This document shows positions 1 to 9,033 of a DNA stretch of 64,000 bases, piece after piece. Location of the stretch: positions 124,001 through 188,000 of the forward strand of contig JAUIFE010000006.1 in the NCBI GenBank assembly GCA_030429565.1, read 5' to 3'. Source of the DNA: Holophagae bacterium. GTDB lineage: Bacteria > Acidobacteriota > Holophagae > Acanthopleuribacterales > Acanthopleuribacteraceae. The position numbers and the translations under genes were made by a program. Under the pieces are notes generated by a model, which worked only from the letters and a program-made list of their open reading frames with translations, did no database searches and was not told the DNA's origin. How positions within the stretch are numbered: position 1 is the first letter of the stretch; every line of letters begins with the position of its first letter.

Positions 1-1294
1 GTTCGTCAAGAATCGGACGCACCACCGCGCAGGCTTGATCGAGGAGTTCGACCAGGGGCGCCACTTGTGCGCGTTGTTTAAGCGTACTCTCGTTTTGCTG
101 GGCGATAATCACGTCGCGGGTGAGGTTGAGCTTTTTGCGCAGTTCCTCCACTTCTTCCACTAATTGGCGGCGTTCGTCGCGCACCTGCTCGCCGGCGGCA
201 TGGAAATATTCGGGTAAGCGGCGGCCCTTGGGGGATTCGGTAAAGAAGGTGTCGAGGTTGGCTGCATTTTGATGGATCAAATCCAAACCCAGCATGAGTT
301 GCGGCAAGCGCGAACCCGCCAACAAACTTTCTAATTGCGCGACGCTGACCGAAATGGAGTTAAGTACATTGTTGACGTTGTGCAGCACGGTGTTGGCGGC
401 TTGGCCCTTTTTGAGCGCGTCTTCGCGGGCAACGGCCAATTGCTCCTGCTGTTTGAGGCGCATTTCGACTTGGCGGCGTTCCGAGACCTCGCGCTTGAGG
501 TTGGCCCACATTTCCCGCATCACGCGCAGGCGGGCAATCAGTTCTTCTTTCACAAAAGGTTTGACCAAATAATCGTTGGCGCCCGCCTTAAATAGGTCGA
601 TGAGCACGCGTCGGTCAGGTACCGCCGTCAGAAAAATCACGGGTAACTCTTTGAGGTTGAGGTCCTGACGAATTTTGCGGCAAAAGATGTCGCCGTTCAT
701 AATCGGCATTTCTAAATCAGTGATGACCATATCGACGCGGTGACTTTCGTGTTCGAGGATTTCGAAACCCTCTTTGCCGTTGACGGCCGGAATCACCGTC
801 ATGCTCTGTTCCAGCAACATTTTGCTGACCAGTTCGCGTACCAATTGGCTGTCGTCGACGAGTAAGGCGGTCAGGCCTTCGAGCACGTTACCCGGTTTAA
901 GGAAACGGTTAACCGTGGCGAGCAGCTCGCCGGGTTTGAAACCCTTGATGACGAAATCGGTGGCGCCGGCGCGAAAACCCTTGAGGCGACTTTCTTTGGA
1001 GGTGTCGGAGGTGACGAAGATGATCGGCAGGTAGTTTTTTTCCTGCTCGTGAATCTGGCGGTTGAATTGCTCGCCGCGCAGCCAGGAGCAAACTTGGTAA
1101 CCGTCCATGTCCGGCATGTCGATGTCGAGGGTGACTAAATCGATTTGGTGATTGTGAATGAGGTGCAGCGCTTGGAATCCGTCGGAGGCTTCCAAGATTT
1201 CGTAACCACCCTTCTGCAACTCGCGCTTGAACATGGCACGCGACACCCGTTCGTCATCGACGATCAAGACCTTCATCGCGTTGGTGGCGGTCAT
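1..1294 (-). CDS. hybrid two-receiver response regulator / histidine kinase (partial, runs off left edge)
   Basis: The frame starts at an ATG with GAGG five bases upstream and stays open to the window edge, so the C-terminus is missing. Two receiver domains stand in tandem: residues about 7-130 (acidic pair D13-D14, phospho-acceptor D57 in LDIDMPDMDG) and about 145-265 (VDDS, D193 in VITDLEMP, KPF lysine). A coiled coil and a histidine-kinase dimerisation region follow, with H305 in VLHNVNNVLNS rather than the usual HExRTP box. The same atypical box and the following conserved PKG..P.Y stretch occur in the kinase at 59114. An ATPase domain is expected beyond the edge. Likely role: cytoplasmic signalling hub that receives phosphate and may pass it on. 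The first receiver has Gly after its conserved Lys (IKGF), where Pro is usual. Confidence 0.85.
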   Translation of the reverse strand, partial: MTATNAMKVLIVDDERVSRAMFKRELQKGGYEILEASDGFQALHLIHNHQIDLVTLDIDMPDMDGYQVCSWLRGEQFNRQIHEQEKNYLPIIFVTSDTSKESRLKGFRAGATDFVIKGFKPGELLATVNRFLKPGNVLEGLTALLVDDSQLVRELVSKMLLEQSMTVIPAVNGKEGFEILEHESHRVDMVITDLEMPIMNGDIFCRKIRQDLNLKELPVIFLTAVPDRRVLIDLFKAGANDYLVKPFVKEELIARLRVMREMWANLKREVSERRQVEMRLKQQEQLAVAREDALKKGQAANTVLHNVNNVLNSISVSVAQLESLLAGSRLPQLMLGLDLIHQNAANLDTFFTESPKGRRLPEYFHAAGEQVRDERRQLVEEVEELRKKLNLTRDVIIAQQNESTLKQRAQVAPLVELLDQACAVVRPILDE

Positions 1295-1449
1295 AGCATC
1301 CTCGGGAGCGGGTATTTGCGGCGGCCGATGAGCGGTGCCTGGCTTTTGGCGTGGGCGCTGTAGATTGAGTTCTATCTTATTTAAGCATTCTTCTTGGGTG
1401 TGTCGTCAATTCTATTTGCAGTGAAAATCCAAAATTAGAGCGCAGCCTG

Positions 1450-2040
1450 TTATCGCGTCGATGTTGCGCGCTCGTCCCGGCGTGCTCGCCTTGGCGGCGG
1501 TCGGTGGCGCGGATCGCACCTGCCGTCTAGGTAAATCAGGCGATCGAAACCCTCGTGGGGCAGGCGGCGCAAATCGCGGCGCCACTGTTGGGTCTGTTCG
1601 CGCAACACCGACGCCGGCACGCGGCGTTGACGGCGGCGGTTGCGGGTTCGGCATAGCGCGGGCGGCGTCATCACGACCAATGCGTAGCAGGGGCGGCCGT
1701 GCTGAGCCGCCAGTTTGCGCCAGGGGCGACGTTGCGATGCGCCCAGATTGGTGGCGTCGAGAACCGTGAGCAGACCGCGTTGCAGGCGATGGGCGACAAA
1801 GCGGCGCAGTAAGGGGAACACGATGCGGTTACAGTTCTGGTCGGCAGCGTTGTTGGTCAACATCAGGCGAAACTGATCGGATGAAAAAATTTCGTGAGGG
1901 TCAAACCAAGCGGCGGCCACGGTTGACTTCCCGGAGCCGGAACAACCAATTGTCAAAATGAGTGCATCGGCGGCCGGCTCAAAACCCAAGTCTGGGACCG
2001 GCGGCGTGTGTTTGGAAGAAAGTGGAGGGGTGCCGTGCAT
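1450..2040 (-). CDS. P-loop kinase / AAA_33-type ATPase
   Basis: A 196-residue protein with a Walker A motif GCSGSGKS at residues 32-39. Further on are SSDQFR and LDATNLGASQR, which match the layout of polynucleotide-kinase-like AAA_33 proteins, where the DATN segment is characteristic. The last 25 residues are very Arg-rich. The family phosphorylates nucleic acid ends or small substrates; the substrate here cannot be told. It is transcribed divergently from the radical SAM gene at 2184. The SD is weak, so the start is less certain than the product class. Confidence 0.75.
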   Translation of the reverse strand: MHGTPPLSSKHTPPVPDLGFEPAADALILTIGCSGSGKSTVAAAWFDPHEIFSSDQFRLMLTNNAADQNCNRIVFPLLRRFVAHRLQRGLLTVLDATNLGASQRRPWRKLAAQHGRPCYALVVMTPPALCRTRNRRRQRRVPASVLREQTQQWRRDLRRLPHEGFDRLIYLDGRCDPRHRPPPRRARRDERATSTR

Positions 2041-2183
2041 GGATGCTCGCCGCCAAAACTGTGAATTAACCTGCCCGAGAGGCCTGTGCCTCGGTTAACA
2101 TGGAAAAGCAATTCTCTTTTCACTTAAAAACCAAAGCATAACGCGGTACCGCGTGCGTCCGTCTTTTCTCGTGAGGTGGGTTT

Positions 2184-3518
2184 ATGATATCGCTCGTTCG
2201 CCAGGTTCTAAAGCCCTATGATGTCTCCCGTCGCCAGGCTCTGGCCCGGCGTTGGCTCGAGTTGCCGGAAACTTTGAAAACCGAAACCCAGGTGATCGGC
2301 CGTTACCTGTGGGGCTGCGGTGCGACCCACGGTATCCACGAGCGTTGCAATTTTGGTTGCACCGCCTGTTATCTGGGCAAAACGGCCAATCACCAGCCGC
2401 CCTTACCTTTTGAAGAAGTGGCGCGGCAGATCGACGTATTGGCGGAAAATCTCGGTGGTGGCGGCAACATTCAAATTACCTCGGGCGAGGTGACTTTATT
2501 GCCGGCGGACGAGCTGATCCGCATTTTGCAGTACGCACGCCAAAAAGATCTGGTGCCGATGGTGATGACCCACGGCGATGTATTGCTGCACGAGCCCGCG
2601 TATCTCGACCGCTTGATTACGGAAGGGCGGTTGAGCAAGATCAGCATCCATGTCGATATAACCCAGCGCGGTCGCAAAAACTATTCGCGGGTTGACGAGG
2701 AGAAAGCGCTAAACCCGCTGCGCGATCAAATGGCGGCGTTGTTGCGCGGTGCCCGTGCCCGCACCGGCCGCAAGCTCAAAGCGGCCACAACCATGACGGT
2801 TAATCGCCATAACCTAAGCCAGCTCGGTGATGTCGTGCATTGGTTCCTCGACCACGCCGACACCTTCCGCATCCTCAGTTTTCAGCCTCAGGCTGAAACC
2901 GGGCGTACCGATTCGGGCGACGGCGTTGACGGCGCCGCCGTGTGGCACGCGCTTGAACAAGCGATGGGCATGAAATTGGCCAAACATCCGGCTGAGTTCG
3001 GTCATCCCGACTGCACCTGGTTTGCACTGGTGCTGATGTTTGATTTCGGCGACAAGCGTGCCCTGTTGCCGGCGGTGCGGCTGGATCGGGACAGTGATCG
3101 CCACATGATGGTCGGGCTGTTGTCGGCACTGGGCGGCGTGAACCTCAACGATCAGAAGCTGTCGACCGCGGTGGCGCGGATTTTGGGCATGATGCTGCGT
3201 TCGCCGCTGCTGTTGCTGCGTGCGGCGGGATACGCGCTGCGTCGTTCATGGGACGAGCGGCGCTGGATTCCCGCCACTTTGTGGGCGGCGCTGCGATTTA
3301 AATTGCGGCTGCGGCCGACGGCCTTTGTGGTGCATAACTTTATGGATCGCACGACGTTGGAGACGGAGCTCGGTCGTGAGCGGGTGGCGGCCTGTGCCTT
3401 TAAGCTGCCGGTCAACGGCAAGATGATCAGTATGTGCGAAATGAACGGTACTGAATTGCGCGAACAAACCTACCGTGTGGCGAGCGAACCGGCGGCGGAG
3501 GAAGCCTTTCCGGTTTAG
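2184..3518 (+). CDS. radical SAM protein of unknown substrate
   Basis: A 444-residue protein whose cluster motif is C55-x3-C59-x2-C62 (ERCNFGCTACYLG), the three cysteines that hold the 4Fe-4S cluster. A glycine-rich SAM-binding segment (GGGGNIQITSGE, about 92-103) follows, and then a TIM-barrel-like region with ISIHVD. There is no Cys-rich SPASM tail. A hydrophobic stretch occurs near residues 300-360. The start follows GAGGTGG. The gene stands alone, divergent from the P-loop kinase and convergent with rsmI. The reaction cannot be inferred; family members do methylthiolation, dehydrogenation and other radical chemistry. Confidence 0.8.
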   Translation: MISLVRQVLKPYDVSRRQALARRWLELPETLKTETQVIGRYLWGCGATHGIHERCNFGCTACYLGKTANHQPPLPFEEVARQIDVLAENLGGGGNIQITSGEVTLLPADELIRILQYARQKDLVPMVMTHGDVLLHEPAYLDRLITEGRLSKISIHVDITQRGRKNYSRVDEEKALNPLRDQMAALLRGARARTGRKLKAATTMTVNRHNLSQLGDVVHWFLDHADTFRILSFQPQAETGRTDSGDGVDGAAVWHALEQAMGMKLAKHPAEFGHPDCTWFALVLMFDFGDKRALLPAVRLDRDSDRHMMVGLLSALGGVNLNDQKLSTAVARILGMMLRSPLLLLRAAGYALRRSWDERRWIPATLWAALRFKLRLRPTAFVVHNFMDRTTLETELGRERVAACAFKLPVNGKMISMCEMNGTELREQTYRVASEPAAEEAFPV

Positions 3519-3545
3519 CAGACCGACGGGGGTGTACCTGCCCGT

Positions 3546-4358
3546 TTAGTTTTTGCCGTCCAACTGCAAGCGGCGGTACAACTCGCGTTTTTGGATGCGG
3601 TGGGTTTTGGCCAGTTCACGCACGGCTTGGGATGGTGACTTTCCGCTCTCCAGCAAGCGTTGGTACTGATCTTCCAGTGACAGCTCGGTGGCGGTGTCGG
3701 CGCTGAACGGGCCAACCACCAGCACCATCTCACCTTTGGGCACGGTTAAAGCGGCGGCGACTTCAGCGGCGGTACCGCGCAGTACTTGTTGGTGTAATTT
3801 GGTGAGCTCGCGGCAGAGAGCGACTTGAGCGAGGGGTGCCTGTTCGGCCAGCCAGGCCAGGCTGTAGCCAATACGGGTCGGTGCTTCGAAGAAAATGGCC
3901 GTCATTTGCAACGCACCAAGGCGGGCGAGGAGGCGGCGGCGTTTTTCATCGGTTGTCGGGAGGAAGCCCAGAAAACAAAACTCGTGGCTGGGTAGTCCGG
4001 ACAAAACCAAGGCGTTTAAAACCGCCGAGGGACCGGGAATGACGTCGATTTCGATGTCCTCGTTGATGGCGAGTTGCACGAGTTCGTAGCCGGGGTCGCT
4101 GACGGCGGGCATGCCGGCATCGCTCACGTAAACGATTTTTTTACCGGCCTGTAGTTCGCGGCGAACAGCGGCCAGCGCGCGTTCGTCGGAAAACTCGTGA
4201 AAGGCGCGCAGTGGTCGTTCAATCTCGAAATGTTGCAGTAGCTTGCGGGTTTGGCGGGTGTCCTCAGCGAATAGCAAATCGGCGTCGGCCATAACGCGGG
4301 CGAGACGAGGTGAGGCGTCTTGGAGGTTGCCGATCGGGGTGGCGGCGAGAATTAACAT
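3546..4358 (-). CDS. rsmI: 16S rRNA (cytidine1402-2'-O)-methyltransferase
   Basis: A tetrapyrrole-methylase-fold protein of about 270 residues. It opens with LILAATPIGNLQDASPR and continues with FAEDTRQTRKLLQHF, VSDAGMPAVSDPG and VIPGPSAVLNALVLSGLP, all RsmI hallmarks. It 2'-O-methylates C1402 of 16S rRNA in the P-site. The frame is open further upstream, but the ATG at 4358 has AAGGA upstream and the family N-terminus. It overlaps the stop of the pseudouridine synthase gene by 7 bases, which suggests translational coupling of two RNA-modification genes. Confidence 0.93.
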   Translation of the reverse strand: MLILAATPIGNLQDASPRLARVMADADLLFAEDTRQTRKLLQHFEIERPLRAFHEFSDERALAAVRRELQAGKKIVYVSDAGMPAVSDPGYELVQLAINEDIEIDVIPGPSAVLNALVLSGLPSHEFCFLGFLPTTDEKRRRLLARLGALQMTAIFFEAPTRIGYSLAWLAEQAPLAQVALCRELTKLHQQVLRGTAAEVAAALTVPKGEMVLVVGPFSADTATELSLEDQYQRLLESGKSPSQAVRELAKTHRIQKRELYRRLQLDGKN

Positions 4359-5302
4359 AAGGGATCCTTGGCGAGTGGGGTGGCGTTTGGCGCGGGTTGC
4401 CAGGCCAAAGCTAACGCGCGCAGTGGCGTCGGTAGGTTGTGCCAAGCCGGGTGAGACGGTGGCGCGGATACATCGCCCGCGGTCATTTTGCCGGTTTTCG
4501 GCCAGCGCAAGTGGGCGCAGTGGAGCAGGAAACTGTGATCAGGTCGAGGTTCGCCGTAAAAAGCATCGCCCCATAGCGGTATGCCGAGGTGAGCGGCATG
4601 GACGCGGATTTGATGCGTGCGGCCGGTGATGGGTTTGGCGGCCAAAAGCAAAAGACCGTCGGCCTGAGCGAGGCAGGTGAATTCGGTAACGGCGGCTTTG
4701 CCGCTGGGATCGACGACCTGGCGTGTCCCTTGTGATGTGCGTTGGGCGAGGATTGGTGCCGTGACTCGCAATTGCGTCTGGGTCGGGTTGGGCCAGGCAC
4801 CCTGTGCGACAGCCAGATAGGTTTTTTCCAAGCGATGTTCGCTAAACAACCGGCCGACGTCCTTGTTCCAGCTTTGCGCCGTGGTGAAGATCATCAGGCC
4901 CGAGGTGTCCTGATCGAGGCGGTGGTGCAAACCCACGTAGCCGCCGACATGTTGTTTGAGCAATTCGTAGAAGGCGTGGTAATCCGCATCGCGGCGGCCT
5001 TGGGTGGGTAGGCCGCTCGGTTTCAGCGCGGTGAGATAACCCTTGTGGCGCGACAGCAGCCAATCTTCTTGAAAGGGGACCGGTTCGTAAACCAGTGGCA
5101 AACGGAAAAAAAGCTGAACGACTTGACCGGCTTTGACGGTGGCGTGCTGGTTTTTACAGCGGTGTTTGCCGAGATAGGCGCCACCCATGGTGATCAGTAG
5201 CTGGGCCTGTTGCGGGGTGAGGCCGCCGAGGGTTGCCACCACTTGGTGGAAGGCTTGGGGGGCACCGCGATGGGCGCGTTGGCAATGCTGTAAACGAGAC
5301 AC
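4352..5302 (-). CDS. RluA/RluD-family pseudouridine synthase
   Basis: About 316 residues. The catalytic motif HRLDQDTSGL, with the nucleophilic Asp near residue 130, and GRTHQIRVH in the C-terminal half define the RluA family, which isomerises uridines in 23S rRNA or tRNA. The N-terminal part resembles an S4-type RNA-binding region. The GTG at 5302 has GAGG five bases upstream and is preferred over the TTG 21 bases further out. It forms an overlapping pair with rsmI. The exact target uridine is not predictable. Confidence 0.88.
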   Translation of the reverse strand: MSRLQHCQRAHRGAPQAFHQVVATLGGLTPQQAQLLITMGGAYLGKHRCKNQHATVKAGQVVQLFFRLPLVYEPVPFQEDWLLSRHKGYLTALKPSGLPTQGRRDADYHAFYELLKQHVGGYVGLHHRLDQDTSGLMIFTTAQSWNKDVGRLFSEHRLEKTYLAVAQGAWPNPTQTQLRVTAPILAQRTSQGTRQVVDPSGKAAVTEFTCLAQADGLLLLAAKPITGRTHQIRVHAAHLGIPLWGDAFYGEPRPDHSFLLHCAHLRWPKTGKMTAGDVSAPPSHPAWHNLPTPLRALALAWQPAPNATPLAKDPLC

Positions 5303-5495
5303 GGTATCCTCTTTAAAAAACAAACGCGGCGCGCGCGCGTTACGGCCAACCTAGCACACTTTGGTTCGGCGCATTGACAAGCGCGTGGCATCCGTGTTCT
5401 GGTGTGATCCGGCAAAGCGTCGTGCATTCAGGTTTGGGTGCCTGCGTTTTTGGTGAAACATTCGGCGGTTGACCACCGCTTGGGAGCGTCTTTGC

Positions 5496-6113
5496 ATGGC
5501 CCTTCGTATCTTAGTTTTGTTTCTTGGCGCTGTTTTGTTGGTTGGCTGTAATCGGCCTGAGACCCCGCCGCCCGAAACGGTAATGCCGGAAGCACCGGCG
5601 CCTTCGATGTTCCGATTGCCGGCGAATGTACAAGCGCAAGCGCCCAACGCCCAGCGAGATTTCGACGCCGTTCTGCCTTATTTGAGCGAGCGCTTTATGG
5701 TGAAACCCGAGTTTGTGTTCATCGATGAAACGGTCGCCAACAAACACTACGGCCGGATTAATACCTTGGTGGTTTGGCTCCAGTTCTTTCACATCAGTTA
5801 TTACCGTGGCGAGGAACTGGTATGGAGTGGGTCCGTTCTTTTGGGCGAAGGTAATAGTGTTGGGCTGGTTGCCAAACGCGGTTTTGTGTGGAACCTGGAC
5901 GCCATGCCGAGTGGCGGGACGCGTTTAACCTTTCGTGCCGGCGCGCAGGATTGGCGTTACACCTTTGCGCATGGCAAGTCGGGTGATGTGATGGTCGGCC
6001 TGGGCGAGGAACGCGTTTACATGGTGCATCACCATATCTTGCGATCCGAGCTCATCGGAAAACCCGATCAGTCCTTGCCCAAGCCCCGTATGCCTGAAGT
6101 ACAAACCCCTTAG
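5496..6113 (+). CDS. putative lipoprotein, unknown function
   Basis: About 205 residues. It starts MALRILVLFLGAVLLVGC, a signal peptide with lipobox LVGC, so it is probably exported and lipid-anchored. A Pro/Glu-rich linker follows, and then a globular domain rich in aromatic residues and beta-type segments. No family was recognised. The ATG at 5496 follows GGGAG; a TTG 27 bases upstream is in frame but gives a poor signal peptide. Its stop overlaps the convergent lipoprotein gene by 4 bases. Confidence 0.7.
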   Translation: MALRILVLFLGAVLLVGCNRPETPPPETVMPEAPAPSMFRLPANVQAQAPNAQRDFDAVLPYLSERFMVKPEFVFIDETVANKHYGRINTLVVWLQFFHISYYRGEELVWSGSVLLGEGNSVGLVAKRGFVWNLDAMPSGGTRLTFRAGAQDWRYTFAHGKSGDVMVGLGEERVYMVHHHILRSELIGKPDQSLPKPRMPEVQTP

Positions 6114-6802
6114 TTTTTGGCGGGCAAAAACTCGATTTTGCCGAACGCCATTTTGACGATGGCCCCGGTTTTGGGGTTGAGGTAGTAGTCCTGGTATTCT
6201 TCGCGTTCGGGTTGCATTTGCACCTGATAATGGCGCGCCGGCACCGAGATGCTTTTGATGTAAACGCGGGTTTCGCCGATGTAGCGCACCTTAATGGGCG
6301 CGATTTTTTCTTCGTTTTCCAGGTAGATCGGATAACTGATCTCGTCGCCCGCCTTGCGCAGGTCGCGGAAGAACATCAGCGGAAACACGTTGATGTAAAC
6401 CGGTTCGGTCACCGGCACCTTGATTTCGCGGGTGTCGCCGCCTTTTTCCACGGCTGTGGTTACCAGGTGGCCGTCGACGATCTTGGTGGTCCACTTGGTT
6501 TCAGAGAGGCCGCGCACTTCGTCGGCGGTCGTGGAGATCAGGTGGTAGTCTTTATCGACCAAGGTTGTGCGTTTCTTGGAACGGCGGACCCTGGTGCCTT
6601 GCGAAAATTGAAACATGTAATCAATTTTCATCGCGGCGCCGGAATCTTCGCCGACCTTGGTCAAGTCATAACTCAGTTTCATGGTTCGTTTGCCGTTGTC
6701 AAAACCATCGAGGTTGGCTTCGTAAAGCGAGCTGTTACTGCCGCAGGAAATGAGTAGTAAGCATGCGGCGAGGGATAGAAAAATCAACTTTTGAGCTTTC
6801 AA
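6110..6802 (-). CDS. DUF3108-like lipoprotein
   Basis: A 230-residue protein starting with TTG behind a strong AAGGAG. The signal sequence ends in the lipobox LLISC. The body (sensitivity to fold: beta-rich, with VFPLMFFRDLRKAGDEISYP and a closing YYLNPKTGAIVKM) resembles DUF3108-type outer-membrane-associated proteins. Function is unknown. It is convergent with the preceding lipoprotein gene, and the two stops overlap by 4 bases. Confidence 0.7.
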   Translation of the reverse strand: MKAQKLIFLSLAACLLLISCGSNSSLYEANLDGFDNGKRTMKLSYDLTKVGEDSGAAMKIDYMFQFSQGTRVRRSKKRTTLVDKDYHLISTTADEVRGLSETKWTTKIVDGHLVTTAVEKGGDTREIKVPVTEPVYINVFPLMFFRDLRKAGDEISYPIYLENEEKIAPIKVRYIGETRVYIKSISVPARHYQVQMQPEREEYQDYYLNPKTGAIVKMAFGKIEFLPAKN

Positions 6803-6936
6803 GGCTTCTCCTTGATCACGTTTTGGATGTGCGCGTAGAATTTGAATACGTCTAGAAAAAGCGTCGGTTCATTTTTTGTGCCGTTGGGCCGGCCGTCGCC
6901 GTCGGGTTATGAAAGTTTCAAGCGAGAGGTGACCTG

Positions 6937-7602
6937 GTGGGTGAGAAACAAAAACGTTTGGGTGCGTTGCTTCTGGAAGCGGGGTTCATCTCGGATTCTC
7001 AACTCGAACGAGCCTTGGCGCGGCAGCGCGATTGGGGCGGTCGGCTAGGCTCTAACCTGGTCATGACCGGCGCGGTCGGCGAAATGGATTTGCTGCGTTT
7101 CCTTGCGCAACAAACCGGTTTCGAGGAAATCGACCTCTTCAAAACCAGAATCCTGCCACATATTCTCAAAAAAGTGCCACAAAAACTCGCGGAACAGTAC
7201 AATCTGATCCCGCTCGATTTGGTCGAAAACCGCTTGTCGGTGGCTTGTGCCGACCCAACCGACCACGAAGCCTTGACCGCCGTGGCGCGTTTGACCGGAC
7301 ATGAGCCGCGTCCTTTTCTCACCACCTACTCGGCCATTTTACGCGGGATTCACCAATTTTATTTAGGGGTACCCGGTGAACCGGCGTTAAATGCGGCGGC
7401 CGACGTCGCCGTGGCCGAAGATCAACCGCTACCGGGGCGTGGCATGACCAACCGCTTTAACAACGCGCCGCCCGGCGATCGACTTACGGCGCTGTTCCAC
7501 ATCATGGTCCGCAAAGGATTGATCAGCGAAGCGGAGTTGGCGCGCGAGTTAGGTGCCCTGGCCGCACGGCGTCATGCCTTGCAACAAGAAGGTGATTTTT
7601 GA
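6937..7602 (+). CDS. stand-alone MshEN / GspE N-terminal-domain protein
   Basis: A 221-residue protein with GTG start behind GAGGTGA. The N-terminal 150 residues (RLGALLLEAGFISDSQLERAL, LGSNLVMTGAVGEMDLLRFLAQQTG, IPLDLVENRLSVACADPTD) match the T2SSE_N/MshEN domain that sits in front of type II secretion and type IV pilus ATPases and can bind c-di-GMP. No Walker motifs follow, so it is not an ATPase. It may be a free c-di-GMP or motility adaptor; this is inference. Its stop overlaps the next small ORF by 4 bases. Confidence 0.8.
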   Translation: MGEKQKRLGALLLEAGFISDSQLERALARQRDWGGRLGSNLVMTGAVGEMDLLRFLAQQTGFEEIDLFKTRILPHILKKVPQKLAEQYNLIPLDLVENRLSVACADPTDHEALTAVARLTGHEPRPFLTTYSAILRGIHQFYLGVPGEPALNAAADVAVAEDQPLPGRGMTNRFNNAPPGDRLTALFHIMVRKGLISEAELARELGALAARRHALQQEGDF

Positions 7603-7841
7603 AGGAAAACGAAGGTATCGCCGGCTGTTTCGACGTCATTCTCGGTGACGGTTCTTATCTGCTCGATGTGCCTGCATCGGGTTTGGCCGGTTTACCCGTG
7701 CAGCATCGCTTGCCGCTGCGTTTTTGGGAACGCCTGCCCTGGATTGGCAAAATTAAGCGCAACATGTGGGCCAAGCGTTGGGGTGCCAACCTAGACAACC
7801 CGCCGCGCTTCTTTAACGATCGCGAGCGGCCCAACGTTTGA
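7599..7841 (+). CDS. small hypothetical protein
   Basis: An 80-residue frame starting with a TTG that overlaps the stop of the MshEN-type gene (TTGA), with AAGGTGA in front, consistent with translational coupling. The sequence has several Trp and basic residues (RFWERLPWIGKIKRNMW) and no recognisable domain. Its 3' end overlaps the convergent bax1-like gene by 29 bases. It could be real and functionally tied to its upstream partner, but this rests on gene arrangement only. Confidence 0.5.
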   Translation: MKENEGIAGCFDVILGDGSYLLDVPASGLAGLPVQHRLPLRFWERLPWIGKIKRNMWAKRWGANLDNPPRFFNDRERPNV

Positions 7842-9033
7842 GGATGCGTTTGAGTTTGGTCACGGTGGGAATGTCACGAAAGGTAAAGCCGTATTCTTGG
7901 AAGTAGTCGTGACTGCTTAACATCGCCGCCACCGTTTTATCGCGGCTCAGGGCTGTATCGACGCCGAGCAACAGTAGTGGCGTTGCCGGGTTGAGACCGG
8001 CTTCCAGTCGATTGCGCAGTGCGCCGCGATGCCAGCGGTGGAAGAGTTCTAAATAAAGGGTTTGGTCGCCGTGGTGTAGCACGAAATCGGGGAATACGTA
8101 GTCGCCGTTTGGAAGCTGCACGGCTTGTTCGCCGGCTTGCGCACGCCAGCCTGGCAGTTGGTCGGCGACGGCTTGGCACAGCAGCTCAAATTCTGGGGGG
8201 ATGTAACCGCCCGAAGCTTTGGTGTACGGTTTTAAGGGATGCGTTTGGTCGACCACCAGTGTGCCCGGTGCCTTGCCGCGATAGCGAATCTCGGCGGTGA
8301 GCTGCCAGTGCTTTTCGTGGAGTAATACTGGAAAGAAACGGGCGAGATTCATGCCGTAGCGTTTGGTCTGTTGAAACAGACTCAGTGGGCCGTCCAGTGT
8401 GAGCCGGTAACCGTCGCCGTCGTGCGCTACATCGACCATCAACTGGTGGAACTTCAGGTGGCGGAACAGGTTGCGCAAGACGGTGATCTCTTTAGCAGGT
8501 ACCTTAATTACCACCGACTCGGCATGCAGCAACAGGCTTTGTACCAGCGACGCATTGTAGCGGCTGATCAGTTTTTGGCCGTCGACCGGGCGCACTTCCA
8601 TGAGGGGTTGGTACATGTCGAGGTCGCTGTAAATACGGGCGTCGAGGGTTTCGGGGTCGCTGTTTTGGGCGCTTGCCACCGCCGCACGGTAAGCGTCCAA
8701 CGAAGGCCAGTCGCCCCGGGCCAACAAGGCGTTGGCGTTGTCGAACAATTGCTCGCGTTCGACCATTAGGTCGTCGGTGGCCGGCTCTTGGAAGCGGCAG
8801 CGGTCCCACATCAGCTTGAGTAACCCTTTGGCAACCTGGATGTTGATCGGGCAGCCTTCTAAAATGCGGGCCGTTTCGTCGTTGATTTCGCGTTTGGTGT
8901 GGCCGATCGCCTGTTGGAAATAAGTCGCCAGGCAGTCGGCCAGTGCCGCCGCGTCTTCATCCTTCTTCTTGATCCAGGTCGGTTTGATCGCGCCCTTGAT
9001 GTTGCGATAGCGAATCAGGTCCTTGGTAAGCAT
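7813..9033 (-). CDS. Bax1-like nuclease (DUF790), XPB partner
   Basis: About 406 residues. The start MLTKDLIRYRNIKGAIKPTW is typical of the DUF790 family, whose archaeal member Bax1 binds the helicase XPB and is a structure-specific nuclease. Near the C-terminus FPDFVLHHGDQTLYLELF fits the PD...ExK-type nuclease core. An open frame extends upstream to 9375, but that part is the out-of-frame shadow of the helicase, so the ATG at 9033 is chosen. The gene overlaps the helicase 3' end by 77 bases. It probably acts with the helicase on damaged DNA. Confidence 0.82.
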   Translation of the reverse strand: MLTKDLIRYRNIKGAIKPTWIKKKDEDAAALADCLATYFQQAIGHTKREINDETARILEGCPINIQVAKGLLKLMWDRCRFQEPATDDLMVEREQLFDNANALLARGDWPSLDAYRAAVASAQNSDPETLDARIYSDLDMYQPLMEVRPVDGQKLISRYNASLVQSLLLHAESVVIKVPAKEITVLRNLFRHLKFHQLMVDVAHDGDGYRLTLDGPLSLFQQTKRYGMNLARFFPVLLHEKHWQLTAEIRYRGKAPGTLVVDQTHPLKPYTKASGGYIPPEFELLCQAVADQLPGWRAQAGEQAVQLPNGDYVFPDFVLHHGDQTLYLELFHRWHRGALRNRLEAGLNPATPLLLLGVDTALSRDKTVAAMLSSHDYFQEYGFTFRDIPTVTKLKRILKRWAARDR

